Assembly (NCBI GenBank): GCA_030685235.1
Contig: MU839275.1
Span: forward strand, 1-52,904
Length of the DNA: 52,904 nt
Direction: 5' to 3'
DNA from: Copromyces sp. CBS 386.78
Lineage: Eukaryota; Ascomycota; Sordariomycetes; Sordariales; Sordariaceae
Shown here one piece after another: positions 1 through 10,785 of this stretch; positions within the stretch are counted from its first letter, which is position 1; every line of letters starts with the position of its first letter. A model generated the notes under the pieces. That model did no database searches, had not been told where the DNA came from, and saw only the letters and a list, made by a program, of their open reading frames with translations. The translations under genes were made by a program, and so were the position numbers.

Positions 1-86
1 TGGCGTGCATTAGCGCGCGGGAAGGGTGTAAGTGGGTGGGGCTACGGTGCCGGAAGACATTCATTACGGTGCGAAAAGACATTCTC
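1..86 (+). repeat. Left copy of 86-bp inverted repeat found at both window ends
   Basis: This stretch matches the reverse complement of 52813-52898. The inner 48 bases, from GGGCTACGGTGCC to GACATTCTC, are identical; the outer half differs mainly by one 10-base insertion in each copy (TAAGTGGGTG here, TGTGCCTTGG in the right copy). Homology stops abruptly on the inner side at GACATTCTC; the outer side cannot be judged because the window ends. Positions 43-64 and 65-86 are an imperfect tandem pair of 22-bp units beginning TACGGTGC. Unlike neighbouring DNA it keeps normal CA/TG dinucleotides, so it escaped RIP. It is probably the end of a DNA transposon; whether that element lies inside or outside the window is not decidable here. 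Confidence 0.85.
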
Positions 87-587
87 ATAATTAAAGGAGG
101 AAAAAAGAAGAGGGAGAAAGGGAAAGGGATTTGCAAATAGATAAAATACGTATTGCGCGATTAGAAGGGAAGGAGGTTTATTATCTAATATTTAGGATAT
201 ATATAATTTATTATAATTATATATTTAGTTATTTAATTAGAGGAAGGGGGGGGGCTAATATTATAGGGCTAATGCCCGTAATTATATACTTGGTAATCGC
301 TAGGCGAACTGCTGTACCGGCAACGCTGCCGTGCCGGTAACCCCTCCTTATAGCCCGTACACCTATACGTCCCTTGAAAAGGATAGCTAGCTAGCCGCTT
401 ACTCTATAGGTACCCTTCTTCTCTTTCTTTCTTCGTAGAACTTTATTAATCGTTTAGGCTAGCACCTGTGCTAACTATGCTACACCCTTTATAGAAGGTA
501 CCAAATAGCCAAAGCTAGTTAGAGCCAGCTAGAGCCAGCGAAACTATACCCTATACGTATATACTATACTAGGGTATTGTAAGAGGC
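87..587. other. Repeat-flanked AT-rich stretch without recognisable gene
   Basis: Between the left terminal repeat and the gypsy LTR there is no convincing coding frame. The first ~150 bases are purine-rich (AAAGGAGGAAAAAAG and similar), followed by an AT-rich part and a segment with normal base composition and repeated TAGCTAGC / AGAGCCAGC words. CA/TG depletion is partial. It may be a remnant of an older transposon into which the LTR element inserted. No similarity to the region inside the right terminal repeat is visible. Confidence 0.5.
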
Positions 588-810
588 GGTATTACAAGAT
601 TAGCCTATGACATACCTACCCTACACTCGTACTATAACTATTGTTATAGCACGGTCACGTGTAGGGTTATATGTGCGTACGGCCTAGCTTCTAGGGCTCT
701 CGCTTATATAGCTAGTCCTCTATATACATCCTTCCTTTTCTCTCCTCTGTATAATAATATATATCCTACCCTACCCCCAATAATACCTTACCCCGTAATA
801 GTTTATTGTA
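588..810 (+). repeat. 5' LTR of the gypsy element
   Basis: Aligns to 7636-7860. Shared landmarks include GATTAGCCTAT, ACTATTGTTATAGCAC, GCGTACGGCCTAGCTTCTAG and ACATCCTTCCTTT. Differences are almost all C-T/G-A transitions, as expected when RIP hits each LTR independently. The CTATATAGC-like box may be its old TATA region. The ends are estimated from where similarity fades. Confidence 0.8.
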
Positions 811-3800
811 CTTACTATCGCGCTACGCGCGCTTAAGGGAGATAAATTTAGATTACGTTTAGTATAAAAAAGATTACTCAAATTGTATTCGCGATTAATC
901 GCTCCGCGATTAAGATTCAACCCTTTATAAATAGGGTAAGTAAAGATTCGGTCGCAAATATTACGATTCGAATTAAGTAATAGGTATTAATTTTATCTCT
1001 TTTTCCCTCTTATACCTATTAATTAAAATAGTTTATTCTAGTAATAATTGTACCTATATTTGATTTAATAATCAATAATAGACTAGCTACGGGTTATTAC
1101 TAATAACTTTATTGTAGTAACCGCTATTGGCGCCCTTTAAACTGCCGACCTTAAAAATTAAGTAATTTACAATACCCTAGTTGAAGTACTTACAAACCTC
1201 GATAACAATCCTACTACTCGTATTTTATTATATTATACTGTAGACTACGCCTTTACGCTCGTATTGGTCCCGGTATTCCGCGACGTCGCCCTCGCTTACA
1301 ATCGTTTCGTTTATAACGATATAGTCGAAGCCTGCTCGCGCGTTTAGAGAGCCGAGGAAGACTTCACCGAATCCTATTAAGAGATCGATTGTTTAAATAT
1401 TTGAAATACCGAATTTTAATAGGGGATTGACGAATTTAAGTAATCTTTTAACGATTTTAAAATTAATACCTTTAAATCCTTTTAAAAATAAAAAAATAAG
1501 TACGCTAAAGTTATTAATAAAGTCTGTGCTTAATTTAAGCAAGTTTAAAAAACCAAAGCACTTATTATAGTAATTATAAACGTTGACGGTAGCGGCCATA
1601 AGTCGGTACAGTTACGTACGTATATTATTCCGTTCGATAGTAAGGGAATTATTTTGCTGGAGAAAACGGAGAAGTATTATTCTTAGCGTATAAAAGTTAA
1701 ATTATATTAGATTAACGAGTTAATTTACTTCGCTTCTAAATTTAAATATTTTTCGTATATCGTTAAATATTTCGAGGGCCCCCCTTTCGCGGCTATTGAA
1801 TCGGCGTTAGCTAATATCTTCGAATATTTAATTAATAATACTAAGTGGAAATAGAAGATTGCTATAAATCTTTTTAAGAAGTTTAATATTAAATATAATA
1901 ATTCTAACCTTACTGTTATCGTTCGTCGCGAGCTAAATAACTTAAAAATGATTAAAAATATATATTAGGCCGTTTTCGAAGACCGTTTTACTATCTTTAT
2001 CGATTAATATAATATAGATAATATTATAAAAATATATTTCCTTCGTAATAAAATTACTAAGGCCGTCCGTAATATTATTGTTTATTAATACTTACTTCCT
2101 ACCAATAATAATTATAGTAAATAGTTTTAAATAACCCGTTTACTAGCCTAGAATTATAAAGATAATATCTACTGTAAGAAATTTACTAACCCGTTTTACA
2201 AATTGTTTTCCTCGAATAATTATAATACTACTTCGTCTACGGAATAGCTTATTAATTAAAGTGGTAACGTAATAGACTTTAATTTTATATTTGCTACTAA
2301 TATTATTATATGTAATATAATTTTGTAAGAGATTTTTAAATATTATATAAAAATGAGCGTGTATACCCGTTATAATTATAAAAATTATTTTTTAGCCGTT
2401 TATTGCAATTGTATTAATTTTAATAAAAATCCTCCCGCTTTTACCCGGGGTAGTTGCGGCGGTCGTAGCGGTAGGGGCGGTGGTAGAGGAGGTAGTAGAG
2501 GCGGTAATAATAACGCCGCTCTTTAATAGGGCTAATATAATTACGGCTAATAGGGTTATAGTTAGTAGGGCTACGGCTAATAGTATTAAATTAATGTTAT
2601 AAACGCTTAGGCGGCTAATAATAATAATAATATTGCGGCGCCGCAGTATTAATAGGCCTTAGTCCCCGCGTACGTCCTTAGTTTCGTCGGCCCTATTTAA
2701 AGTAATGAAATTAATTATATTAATTAGTAAGGAAATATATAGCTTCTAAATTAAATTGCGATTAAAAATAATTATTTATAGGATAAATACGGAGGGAAGA
2801 GGGTAATATCCTTATATAATTAAATATAATTAAAATTTATAAATTTTTTATAAATAATTATTATAAATACTTTAATTTATTAAACCTTTTTATTTAATTA
2901 TCCGACGGATTGTGTAAAATATACTATTCAAGCCTAATCAATAACGGTTATATTGCTTTAAATTTTATCGATAAATATTTTATTTATTGTTACTATTTCC
3001 CTTTTTTCAAATTTATAAATTTTAAAATCCTATCCTTTGTTAACGGAAGTCCCGCTAAGGGTAATATTACTTATTTTACGAGAATTATAATAGGGATAGG
3101 CTACTATTACGAAATTATTAATCTATTTATTTATAATTTAGCCGAAGATAATCCTATTATTCTAAGTTACTTATAGCTAATTTACTACTCGCCAAATATT
3201 TTATAACTTTACAATTCGCTTTAATTTATTATAGCCTACGAAGAATATAATTATTTCCTAAGGGGGATCCTTAATAATAAACGGGAAGCTCTAATAGCAA
3301 GCCTAATTATTTAATTTAATATAACGAATTTAATATTTAGGAAGGCTACGTATAAGGAGGTCCTAAATGAGGGTAAGCCTAATATTAAATTACGAACGGA
3401 TACCCTTTACTATATTTCTATTTCTGCTATTATAAAACGAGCGGCCCGCTAATAGTTTAATTATTTTCGAAACCGGATCGCTTACTGCTTAAAGACCTCT
3501 GCGATTAGTAAGATACCAGCGGGCCCCGGCCAAATTATTATATTTAACGTTGTCCCCTTTAGTATAATTCCCCTTCTTCTATTACGGATAATCCTAATAC
3601 CTTATTAGGTAGTTAGAAAATTCCGTACTGTTATTGCAAATTATTGAATTTAAATCCGTTGTCTCTATATTCTAATAAATCCTATTAACCTTAACAATAT
3701 TAAAGAACTATCCGCCGCCGCCTTTAATTAATTAGTAGAGAAGTATAACTTCTAGATTATCTATACTATAAGGGTTAATATAGCTAAAAATATTAAACGT

Positions 3801-4289
3801 ATAATAGAAGAGGATTAATTGGTAGAGGAGTACGGTATTTTAAACCCGTCCGCCCTTAATAATAAATTTATATTAAAAATAATTAAAGAAGTCCTTATAA
3901 GTAAGGGATAAAAATATAAGAAATTCTTCGGCAATAATTTCTATTACTAAATTAATAATCTAGTAGGTAAAGGCGACGTAGCTACTTTAAGAGCCGTTAA
4001 AATTTTTAATTCTATTAAGATTAACAGTATAAATAACGATTTTCCTTAATACGAGGAAGCTATCGATTAATATTTCGCTATTAACGGCATTACCCTATAT
4101 AAAGTTATTTCGGAAAATATTATAAAATTTTACGAGAAAGCTAATAAACCCCCTAAAATTAACGTATAAATTTAAATTAAATTATTTCGATAGTATTAGT
4201 ATTATACGAATACTTTCCGTTAGGAGGGAGTTAAAACCCTTCCCCCTTACCGTTCCTACGACTTTAAGATCGAATTCCGCCCGGGAATT

Positions 4290-4880
4290 ACGCCCCTAGC
4301 CGTTCGCGGACGCTTTTTTAATCCCGACGAATTTAATATTATTAAAAAGTAGATCGATAATATATTATAGAAGAAGTTTATCCGACTATTATAATTAGAA
4401 ATATCCATTCTAATCCTTTTAATAAAGAAATTAGGAGGAGGAGTCCGCGTTTATATAAATTACCGCGGTATTAATAATATTACCCTTAAATTACAGTATT
4501 TGCTATTACTAATTAAAGAAACCTTTAATGCGATTTATTGTACTAAAATTTTTACTAAATTCGATATTATCGCTACCTTTAACCGTATTTGTATTAAAGA
4601 GGGGTACAAATAGTTTATAGTTTTTATAATATAATTTAATTTATTTAAATTATTAATAATTCTATTTAATTTATAAAGCGCCCCCGGGGCTTTTTAGAAT
4701 TATATTAATAATATTTTTTATAACGTTTTCGATATTTATATAATTATTTATTTCGACGACGTTTTAATTTATTTTAATAACGTTAAAGATTACGAATAGT
4801 ATGTAAACGACGTCTTTACCCGCTTAGCTAAAGTAGGCTTTAATATTAATATTAATAAATACGAATTTTATATAATACGG
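4290..4880 (+). pseudogene. Reverse transcriptase relic of the gypsy element
   Basis: Translation in the plus frame shows the order of motifs of Ty3/gypsy reverse transcriptase: a YRGINNIT-like segment (family form YRALNxIT), TKFDIIATFNRI, SAPGAFxNYIN, and YFDDVLIYF, which corresponds to the catalytic YxDD box. Several Gln/Trp codons have become stops, so no enzyme can be made. Downstream the frame continues to GGIEINPEKVKAI, a form of the gypsy linker motif, supporting the superfamily call. Confidence 0.85.
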
Positions 4881-5879
4881 ACGAAATACTTAAATTTTAT
4901 TATTATATTAGGAGGTATTGAAATAAATCCGGAAAAGGTTAAAGCCATTACCGATTAGGCAATCCCCTAATTTAAGAAATCCCTATAATCTTTCTTAAAT
5001 TTCGCAAACTTCTACTGCTATTTTATTAAAGATTTTTCAATAATAGTAAGGCTGTTATACGAACTTACGAAGAAAAATGCCGTATAATCGTAGTCCGCTA
5101 CGTATAATTCCGCTTTTAAAGTTTTAAAACGAATTTTTACTAGCGGACCCGTATTGAAGATCTATAATTAGTCTAAGAAAACGGTAATTGAAATAAACGC
5201 TTCTAATTAAATTGCGGGAAGCACTCTATCCTAATACGGAAATAATAGTATCCTCTACCCTATTACCTACTTTTCATTAAAATATATAGCCTAAGAATAT
5301 AATTATAATATATATAATAAAGAATTATTCGCTATTATTAAAGCCTTCGAAAAGTAGAGGCTAGAATTCGAGGGTGCTTAATAACTTTTTAATATTTTAA
5401 CCGACTATAAGAATTTCTAAACCTTTATAATTAATAAATAGTTTATTTAACGTTATATAAAGTAGTCCTAATTCTTATTATAATTTAATTTTTTAATTAA
5501 ATATACTTTAAAAATATAAAATTTTCGCCCTAATATTTTAAACCGCAAACCTAATAACCGCCCTACTAATATTAATAATAATTATTTAGTAGTCCGCTAA
5601 TAGGTACTCCTAAACCCCGTATAATTTGAAAATAGTTACTTCGACCCTTTAAATTTCACCTTCTATTTAATAAGCAACTATAATAATAAATTTATTAACG
5701 ATATTATTTTCAATAGCTATAAAACCTCAATTTTCTTCTAAGAGGTCGTTTCTTATCTATTAGATCCTATTTATAGGTAATAAACCCCTAATATTAAAAA
5801 GGTATTCTATAAAATATTCGTAAAATATTAGGTAGTTAATAACGGAATTACTAAATAGTATAATAGAATTATTATCGAC

Positions 5880-6600
5880 CTATATAATAAAGAACTTTAA
5901 TTCGTTTTAATTAATTGCCAATACAATTCCCCTAACGTAAGATATTTTAACCGCAACGCGATTTACAATCTTCTTTAACGCAATTTCTATTAGGAAGGGA
6001 TAGTTTACAATATTAGAATTTTCTATAAAGGTTATTTCCCTTACGCTAAAACGAAGTTTTTAAAACGAAGATCCGTTAGCCTACTAAAACTTTCTAAAGT
6101 TTCGCTCGCCCTATAGAAAAATATTTCTATTAATTACGTTATTCTACTACTTTTAAATATTTACTTCGGCTAAATTTTTAAGTATATCGCCGTTGTTATT
6201 AATTAATTAATTAAAATACGTTACTATATTCTAACGAAAATTCTAAAAGTTAAAGAACTAATTAATCGTTTTATTAACTAGGTATACTACTTTTACAGCT
6301 TATTAAATATAATCCTTTCTAATCGCAATACGCAATTCGTTTTATATTTTTAAAATATTTTATATAAATGGTTTACCGTTATTCGCAAACTAACCTCCGT
6401 TTTCCACCTTTAAACTAATGTTTAAACCGAACGTATTAATATAGAAATAAAGTAATTCCTCCGTTTTTATATTAATTAAATATAAATTAATTAAGTTAAA
6501 TAATTACCCTTCGCTAAATTTATAAGTAATAATATAATTTCTTCGTCGATTAGTATTTCTCCCTTCTTTGCTAATTATAATTTCTATCTTCGAATAAATA
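5880..6600 (+). pseudogene. Integrase relic of the gypsy element
   Basis: Readable pieces match gypsy integrase: a form of SPNxGHxGRNATYNLLRRNFYW around 5,920-6,000 (N-terminal zinc-binding part, His codons mutated), FKYIAVVIN near 6,170 (core start) and a mutated SDRGTQF near 6,320. Frame-breaking stops are TAA/TAG at Gln or Trp positions. Order and spacing after RNase H confirm Ty3/gypsy rather than copia organisation. Confidence 0.8.
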
Positions 6601-7635
6601 TTAAGCTACATACCCTACTATACCTAAATCTATTACCTACTTAATTAAAAGAGTATTATAAGGCTAATAAACTAGTTAACCGTTTTTAAATAATTTAGGA
6701 TTTTATATTTTAATAGATAAAATATACTTAAGTACGTTATAAAAATAATATTAATTATTACCGGGTCGACTCGCCCAAATATAAGGAGAGAGATTTAATA
6801 TTTTTTAATATAATTAATTTCGTTAATAGCTAATTAATATTAAAATTTTGCTTCCGCTAGGAAGGACCGTTTAAAATTATACGAACAGAATTTTATACGG
6901 TTTATTTCGCCCTACTTTTAAATATAAAATACGCCCCTATCTTTTATATTTCTATAGTTCAGCCCTAAATTAGTAGAGGCCTCTCTAGTTAAAATATATT
7001 AATAGACGTTAAAGTAAATAATAGTAGAATTATAATTTATATAAACGATTATAAAGAATATATTAAGTAAAATTTCGAAAAGTTTATCGATTATACTTAA
7101 TTAGGTAATAATACCTATTAGTACTATTATATATAATAGAAAGGCGATTATTAACTAATTTAGAAATTTAAAGTTAATATTATTAATTATAAAGAAATAA
7201 TCCTACACTTCTATAAAAAAAATCCCGATAAACTAATACCGCCCAAAATTTAATAATAGCCCGAATATACTATTAATACCACTTTAGCACCCAATCCTAA
7301 GCCCGTTCCTAAGCCCCCTAGACGGCGCTCCGCCCGCCTAGTACGCTATAACTACGAATCCGCTGCCGTAATTAATATATTAATACTATTACTAAACGGC
7401 GTTATAACCGTTCGTAAACCGATTAAACCGCTAAATAAAGAAGTAGAGGAATCTTTAATTCTATTTTATAGGAAGATCCTACGAAGGTTGCTGGATATTT
7501 GGGCAGGTAGGATATTACCTATAAAGGTTACCGATTATAATAAGATATTAGAGGAGATAGAGTTGAACGATTATAACGGTTGATTATTTTATATATATAT
7601 CGTTTAAAGCTACTAGAATTTCTTTTAAGGGGGGA

Positions 7636-7860
7636 TAGTATTATAGGATTAGCCTATAATATACTTACCCTACATTTGCACTATAACTATTGTTATAGCA
7701 CAGTTACGTACAAGGTTATATGCGCGTACGGCCTAGCTTCTAGAGCTCTCGCCTATATAGCCAGTCCTCCGCATACATCCTTCCTTTCCTCTCCTCCGCA
7801 CAACAACGTATATCCTACCCTACCCTCAACAGTGCCTCACCTCGTGATAAGCGGTAAGCT
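7636..7860 (+). repeat. 3' LTR of the gypsy element
   Basis: Partner of the 5' LTR. It retains more CA and TG dinucleotides than the 5' copy (for example CGCACAACAACG here against TGTATAATAATA there), so RIP damage differs between the two LTRs. Right end estimated. Confidence 0.8.
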
Positions 7861-8669
7861 TCTACCTAGTAATAATTTATATTAGTTATATTATTTACAC
7901 TATTTTATATTAAATACCAACGTTCCTAGTCTGGTATTTAGTAGTTCGTAATAGATTTATACGGTTAGATTAAGTCAAATTGTTTATGGTGGGTATGCAA
8001 AAAAACGGTGGTATATTAATTTGCTAATAAAATGCGGGGTTTGCCAGGTACCGAAATTTTTTCGCGAATCCATTCACTTTCGCGAATCCATGCACCAGAC
8101 CCCAAGCTTCGCTTAGGGTCGTAGAGGGCGTTTCGAGCCCAGACGAGTAGTTTAAATTGATAAGAAGCGACCACTGGCAAGTGTAATGGAACTCGAATGC
8201 AACGCCCCGGGCTCGGCGAACAGAGTTGACTGTGAGTCTGTGGGTGACTGTTGTGAGACCGCGCCCAGCCGCCCAACTGCACGGCACAGCTGGAGTGTCC
8301 CACCTCCACTGTCCACCTCCATCGGCCTACGGCACCAGCTTCGGCCCCCACCTTTCCCACCTTCTCTTCTGCTTCTCTAGCTGCTGGACTGTGCCACCCT
8401 TGACTGCCAAGACCAGACAGCAACCCTCCTGGCTTTGAGACTTGGAGCTTGCGTTGGCGCGACGCGGCAGGCAAAGAGAGGCGGCCGATCTTCTTTCCAA
8501 AGAACATTGGATGTTCACATGCATTCCTCCAAAGAACGACATCTTCCTCCGTCAACTGTTCTTTTTCAGTATTATTCACTCGCTCAGCTATTCACAACTC
8601 CAGCCTGCATCAATCGGTTTTCGCCCGCAGATTCATCAATAACACCGCCGTCTCTACACCCTACCAAGA
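7861..8669. other. Transition from RIP island to genic block; SPT4 upstream region
   Basis: The AT-rich, CA-depleted composition ends between about 7,980 and 8,040. After this there is a direct repeat of TTTCGCGAATCCAT (about 8052 and 8076) and, at about 8127-8150, a segment GTTTCGAGCCCAGACGAGTAG that recurs at 19,660-19,681 inside a small foldback. The remaining bases to 8669 have normal composition and serve as the upstream/5' leader region of SPT4. I see no convincing gene, although several frames are open by chance. Confidence 0.6.
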
Positions 8670-9198
8670 ATGTCGGAGAACTACGTCGCCCCAGGCCAGC
8701 AACGCTACCTCCGGGCCTGCATGGTCTGCTCTATCGTCATGACCTACGCTGTAAGCCCGGCACCCTTATTTATCCCCTGACAACTGCGTAGTCAGATTAC
8801 TAACCTTCTTGTGTGCCATCACAGCGCTTCCGTGACGAAGGATGCCCCAACTGCGAAGACTTCCTCCATCTCCAGGGCTCGCCCGATCAGATCGACAGCT
8901 GCACGTCGCAAGTTTTCGAGGGAATTATCACCATTGCGAACCCCCAGAAGTCGTGGGTGGCGAAGTGGCAGAGACTGGACGGTTATGTGAAGGGTGTATA
9001 CGCGACCAAGGTGTCGGGCCAGTTGCCGGATGACGTCCGGACTACGTTGGAGGATGACGGCATTCAGTATATCCCGTAAGTTCTCGGTGGCTACCTCAGT
9101 GAAGTCTGGCGGAGCAGGCTATGATTTCTGGAGTTTGGGGGTACAATAGGAAGCTAACTTGGAGCAGGCGCGATGGCAGTGCGACGGAGGCGGACTAG
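8670..9198 (+). CDS. SPT4: Transcription elongation factor Spt4 (three exons)
   Basis: Small zinc-finger partner of Spt5 in DSIF, which keeps RNA polymerase II processive and links elongation to chromatin; nuclear. Exons 8670-8750, 8825-9075 and 9168-9198 give 120 aa, the usual Spt4 size. Introns 8751-8824 and 9076-9167 have GTAAG donors and CTAAC branch sites shortly before the AG. The protein begins [20 protein letters not shown]; the four zinc ligands are C17, C20 (CMVC) and C34, C37 (CPNC), the second pair being placed by the first splice. The middle ([19 protein letters not shown]) matches the beta-sheet core that binds the Spt5 NGN domain, and exon 3 adds the short acidic tail ending ATEAD. 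The gene is convergent with KIN17, with 426 bases between the stop codons. The identification is secure; the short third exon is inferred from splice signals. Confidence 0.95.
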
Positions 9199-9624
9199 AA
9201 ACCCGAAACTGCGATGCCAGAAGCCTAGTTGGAAGAGCAAGAAGGAACCGGGGCGGGCAAGGAAGGAGGAAATGGAATCAACAAGACATCGACCAAAGAC
9301 AACACAGGAGCGGAATGCCTGTTTACAAGGGTGGCAACGGGAGTTCAAGGCGTTCAGGATGGTTTTAAAGGGCGTGGACTAGACAGCAGGATACACCGGC
9401 CATGTCGAGTTTTGCTTGATTCACCGTGGCTATGATTTATACATAATAAGCCGGTTACAACATTGATAACGCATGATAGCTATTGACCCATTTTACGAAA
9501 ATCCCCAAATGCAACGTGGTATCTCTATACAGAACCTCCTAAACGCCTATAGCCTCTGCCGAAATATTTCCAAGCCATGCAACAACACCTTAAACAGGAA
9601 CCCCATGAGAACCCACACCGTAGG
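9199..9624. other. Convergent 3' regions of SPT4 and KIN17
   Basis: No coding signal. This gap must hold both 3' UTRs and polyadenylation sites, as the two genes end toward each other. The half nearer SPT4 is purine-rich and the half nearer KIN17 is more AT-rich. Confidence 0.6.
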
Positions 9625-10785
9625 TTAAAACTGAAAGCGTGGCTTCTTGTTGGGAAGATTCCCACCCTTCTCCTCACGAGCCCTCTTGCGCTCCATCTCC
9701 TCCTTCATTATCCTCTCGGCCTCGCTCATCTTCTTGGGCGGAGCCGCCATGACCTTCTTGGGAGCTCCAGCAAACGCATTCTTGAAGACGTTCTTTGGTT
9801 GGGGCTTCATGCCGAACTTCATTGATACCGGCTTAGGCGCAGCGGCGGCGGAAGCAGCAGTTGTCGAGTCGGCCGCGGGTTTGCTTTCCTCTACCGTCGG
9901 CTTGGCAGCAGCCTCCTCACCCTTTGAAGCCGATTCCACCTTTGCCGGCTCAGAGGTTACACCATCCGTCGTAGTTGTCGTCCAAGGTGGCGTCGCGGTG
10001 GTATCATTCTTGTCCTCTGCCGCAGCAGCAGGTGATCCATCTCCACCACCGGGTATTGGCGTCGTCGTCGTCGCCGAAGTCTCCTCGCCCGATCTCTCCC
10101 CCTCTTTCTTTGCCGCCGCCGTCGCCGGTCTCCCAAAGCTCAATTTAATCTTCTCCCCCTCCCTCCTCTTCAACTCCCTCTCCTTCAGCCTCGCCTCCTC
10201 TTCCTCATCAAAGGTCTGTCCCCTCGCCTCCGCCTCCCTCTTCGCCCTCTTAATCTGCTCCCTCAGCACTTTCATCTCCCGTTCCTCATCGCCCTTATCC
10301 ATCATCTCCTTCCGTCTGACCTTCTCCCTCCGTTCCATCGCCTCGGGAGAATCGTCAATCCAAGCCACAAAGATCCCTTCCCCTTCCTTTTCCTCAACCC
10401 TACACACCCCCTCCCTCCCCAAGAACTTGGCAAACTCCGTCAGCGAATGCCATTTCGTCGCGTTCAAATGCACGTGATCCTTCCTCGCGATAACCTCCTG
10501 ATAGAACTTATTGATATGGATCTCCTTCTCTCCATGGCTAGTTTTCAGCTGCGACACAAAGTCCTTGAGAAACTGGTCCGAAAAGGTATCTTGCACGCCC
10601 TTGAAATTGGACCCGGCTTCGAGCGCCTTGGCGGTGTGGGAGGGCGACTGGCAGTGCATCTTGTAGCCGTTTTCGTCGCGGCAGGATTTCTCGCATAGTT
10701 GGCAGTACCAGCGGAGTCGGTTGAGGCCGCGGGACTTCATCTTGTTGGCGAGGTGTTTGGCGGAGCCGACCTCTGCTTTGCCCAT
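9625..10785 (-). CDS. KIN17: DNA/RNA-binding protein Kin17
   Basis: Nuclear zinc-finger protein of the KIN17 family, associated with DNA replication/repair and with spliceosomal complexes. Single exon, 386 aa. The N-terminal C2H2 finger uses C28, C31, H44 and H50 within WYCQLCEKSCRDENGYKMHC, the family hallmark. Residues about 51-160 form the conserved winged-helix region (LKDFVSQLKTSHGEKEIHIN, YQEVIARKDHVHLNATKW, LTEFAKFLGREGVCRVEE, GIFVAWIDDSPEA). A charged region follows (about 160-225), with long helical Glu/Arg runs, then a Thr/Ala-rich disordered stretch and a basic C-terminus ending PRFQF. The tandem SH3/KOW-like C-terminal region of the human protein is not recognisable here. The start ATG at 10785 gives the canonical MGKAE beginning. 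High-confidence family call; the exact role in fungi is inferred from the family. Confidence 0.95.
   Translation of the reverse strand: MGKAEVGSAKHLANKMKSRGLNRLRWYCQLCEKSCRDENGYKMHCQSPSHTAKALEAGSNFKGVQDTFSDQFLKDFVSQLKTSHGEKEIHINKFYQEVIARKDHVHLNATKWHSLTEFAKFLGREGVCRVEEKEGEGIFVAWIDDSPEAMERREKVRRKEMMDKGDEEREMKVLREQIKRAKREAEARGQTFDEEEEARLKERELKRREGEKIKLSFGRPATAAAKKEGERSGEETSATTTTPIPGGGDGSPAAAAEDKNDTTATPPWTTTTTDGVTSEPAKVESASKGEEAAAKPTVEESKPAADSTTAASAAAAPKPVSMKFGMKPQPKNVFKNAFAGAPKKVMAAPPKKMSEAERIMKEEMERKRAREEKGGNLPNKKPRFQF

Larger units (their letters stand above)
588..7860 (+). mobile_element. RIP-inactivated Ty3/gypsy LTR retrotransposon
   Basis: Full-length but dead element: two LTRs (about 588-810 and 7636-7860) enclose gag and pol relics in the usual gypsy order. 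In the plus frames one can still read a gag region with a Cys-containing knuckle and a Gly-rich tail (about 1,200-2,650), an aspartic protease region ending in a form of NPIILGLPWL (about 2,900-3,190), reverse transcriptase (4,290-4,880), RNase H (5,150-5,480), integrase (5,880-6,600) and a chromodomain-like C-terminus (about 7,010-7,250). Stops are mostly TAA/TAG where Gln codons are expected, and CA/TG dinucleotides are nearly absent while CG is frequent, which is the pattern left by RIP. A polypurine tract (AAGGGGGGA, about 7627-7635) precedes the 3' LTR. Exact LTR ends and target duplication could not be fixed. Confidence 0.9.

Noticed and set aside
8016..8579. 187-codon minus frame upstream of SPT4
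   Set aside because: Overlaps several other frames, has no recognisable motif, and includes the dispersed small repeat near 8,130.
9647..10477. 276-codon plus frame opposite KIN17
   Set aside because: Antisense shadow of a C-rich coding region; KIN17 on the other strand has clear domains.
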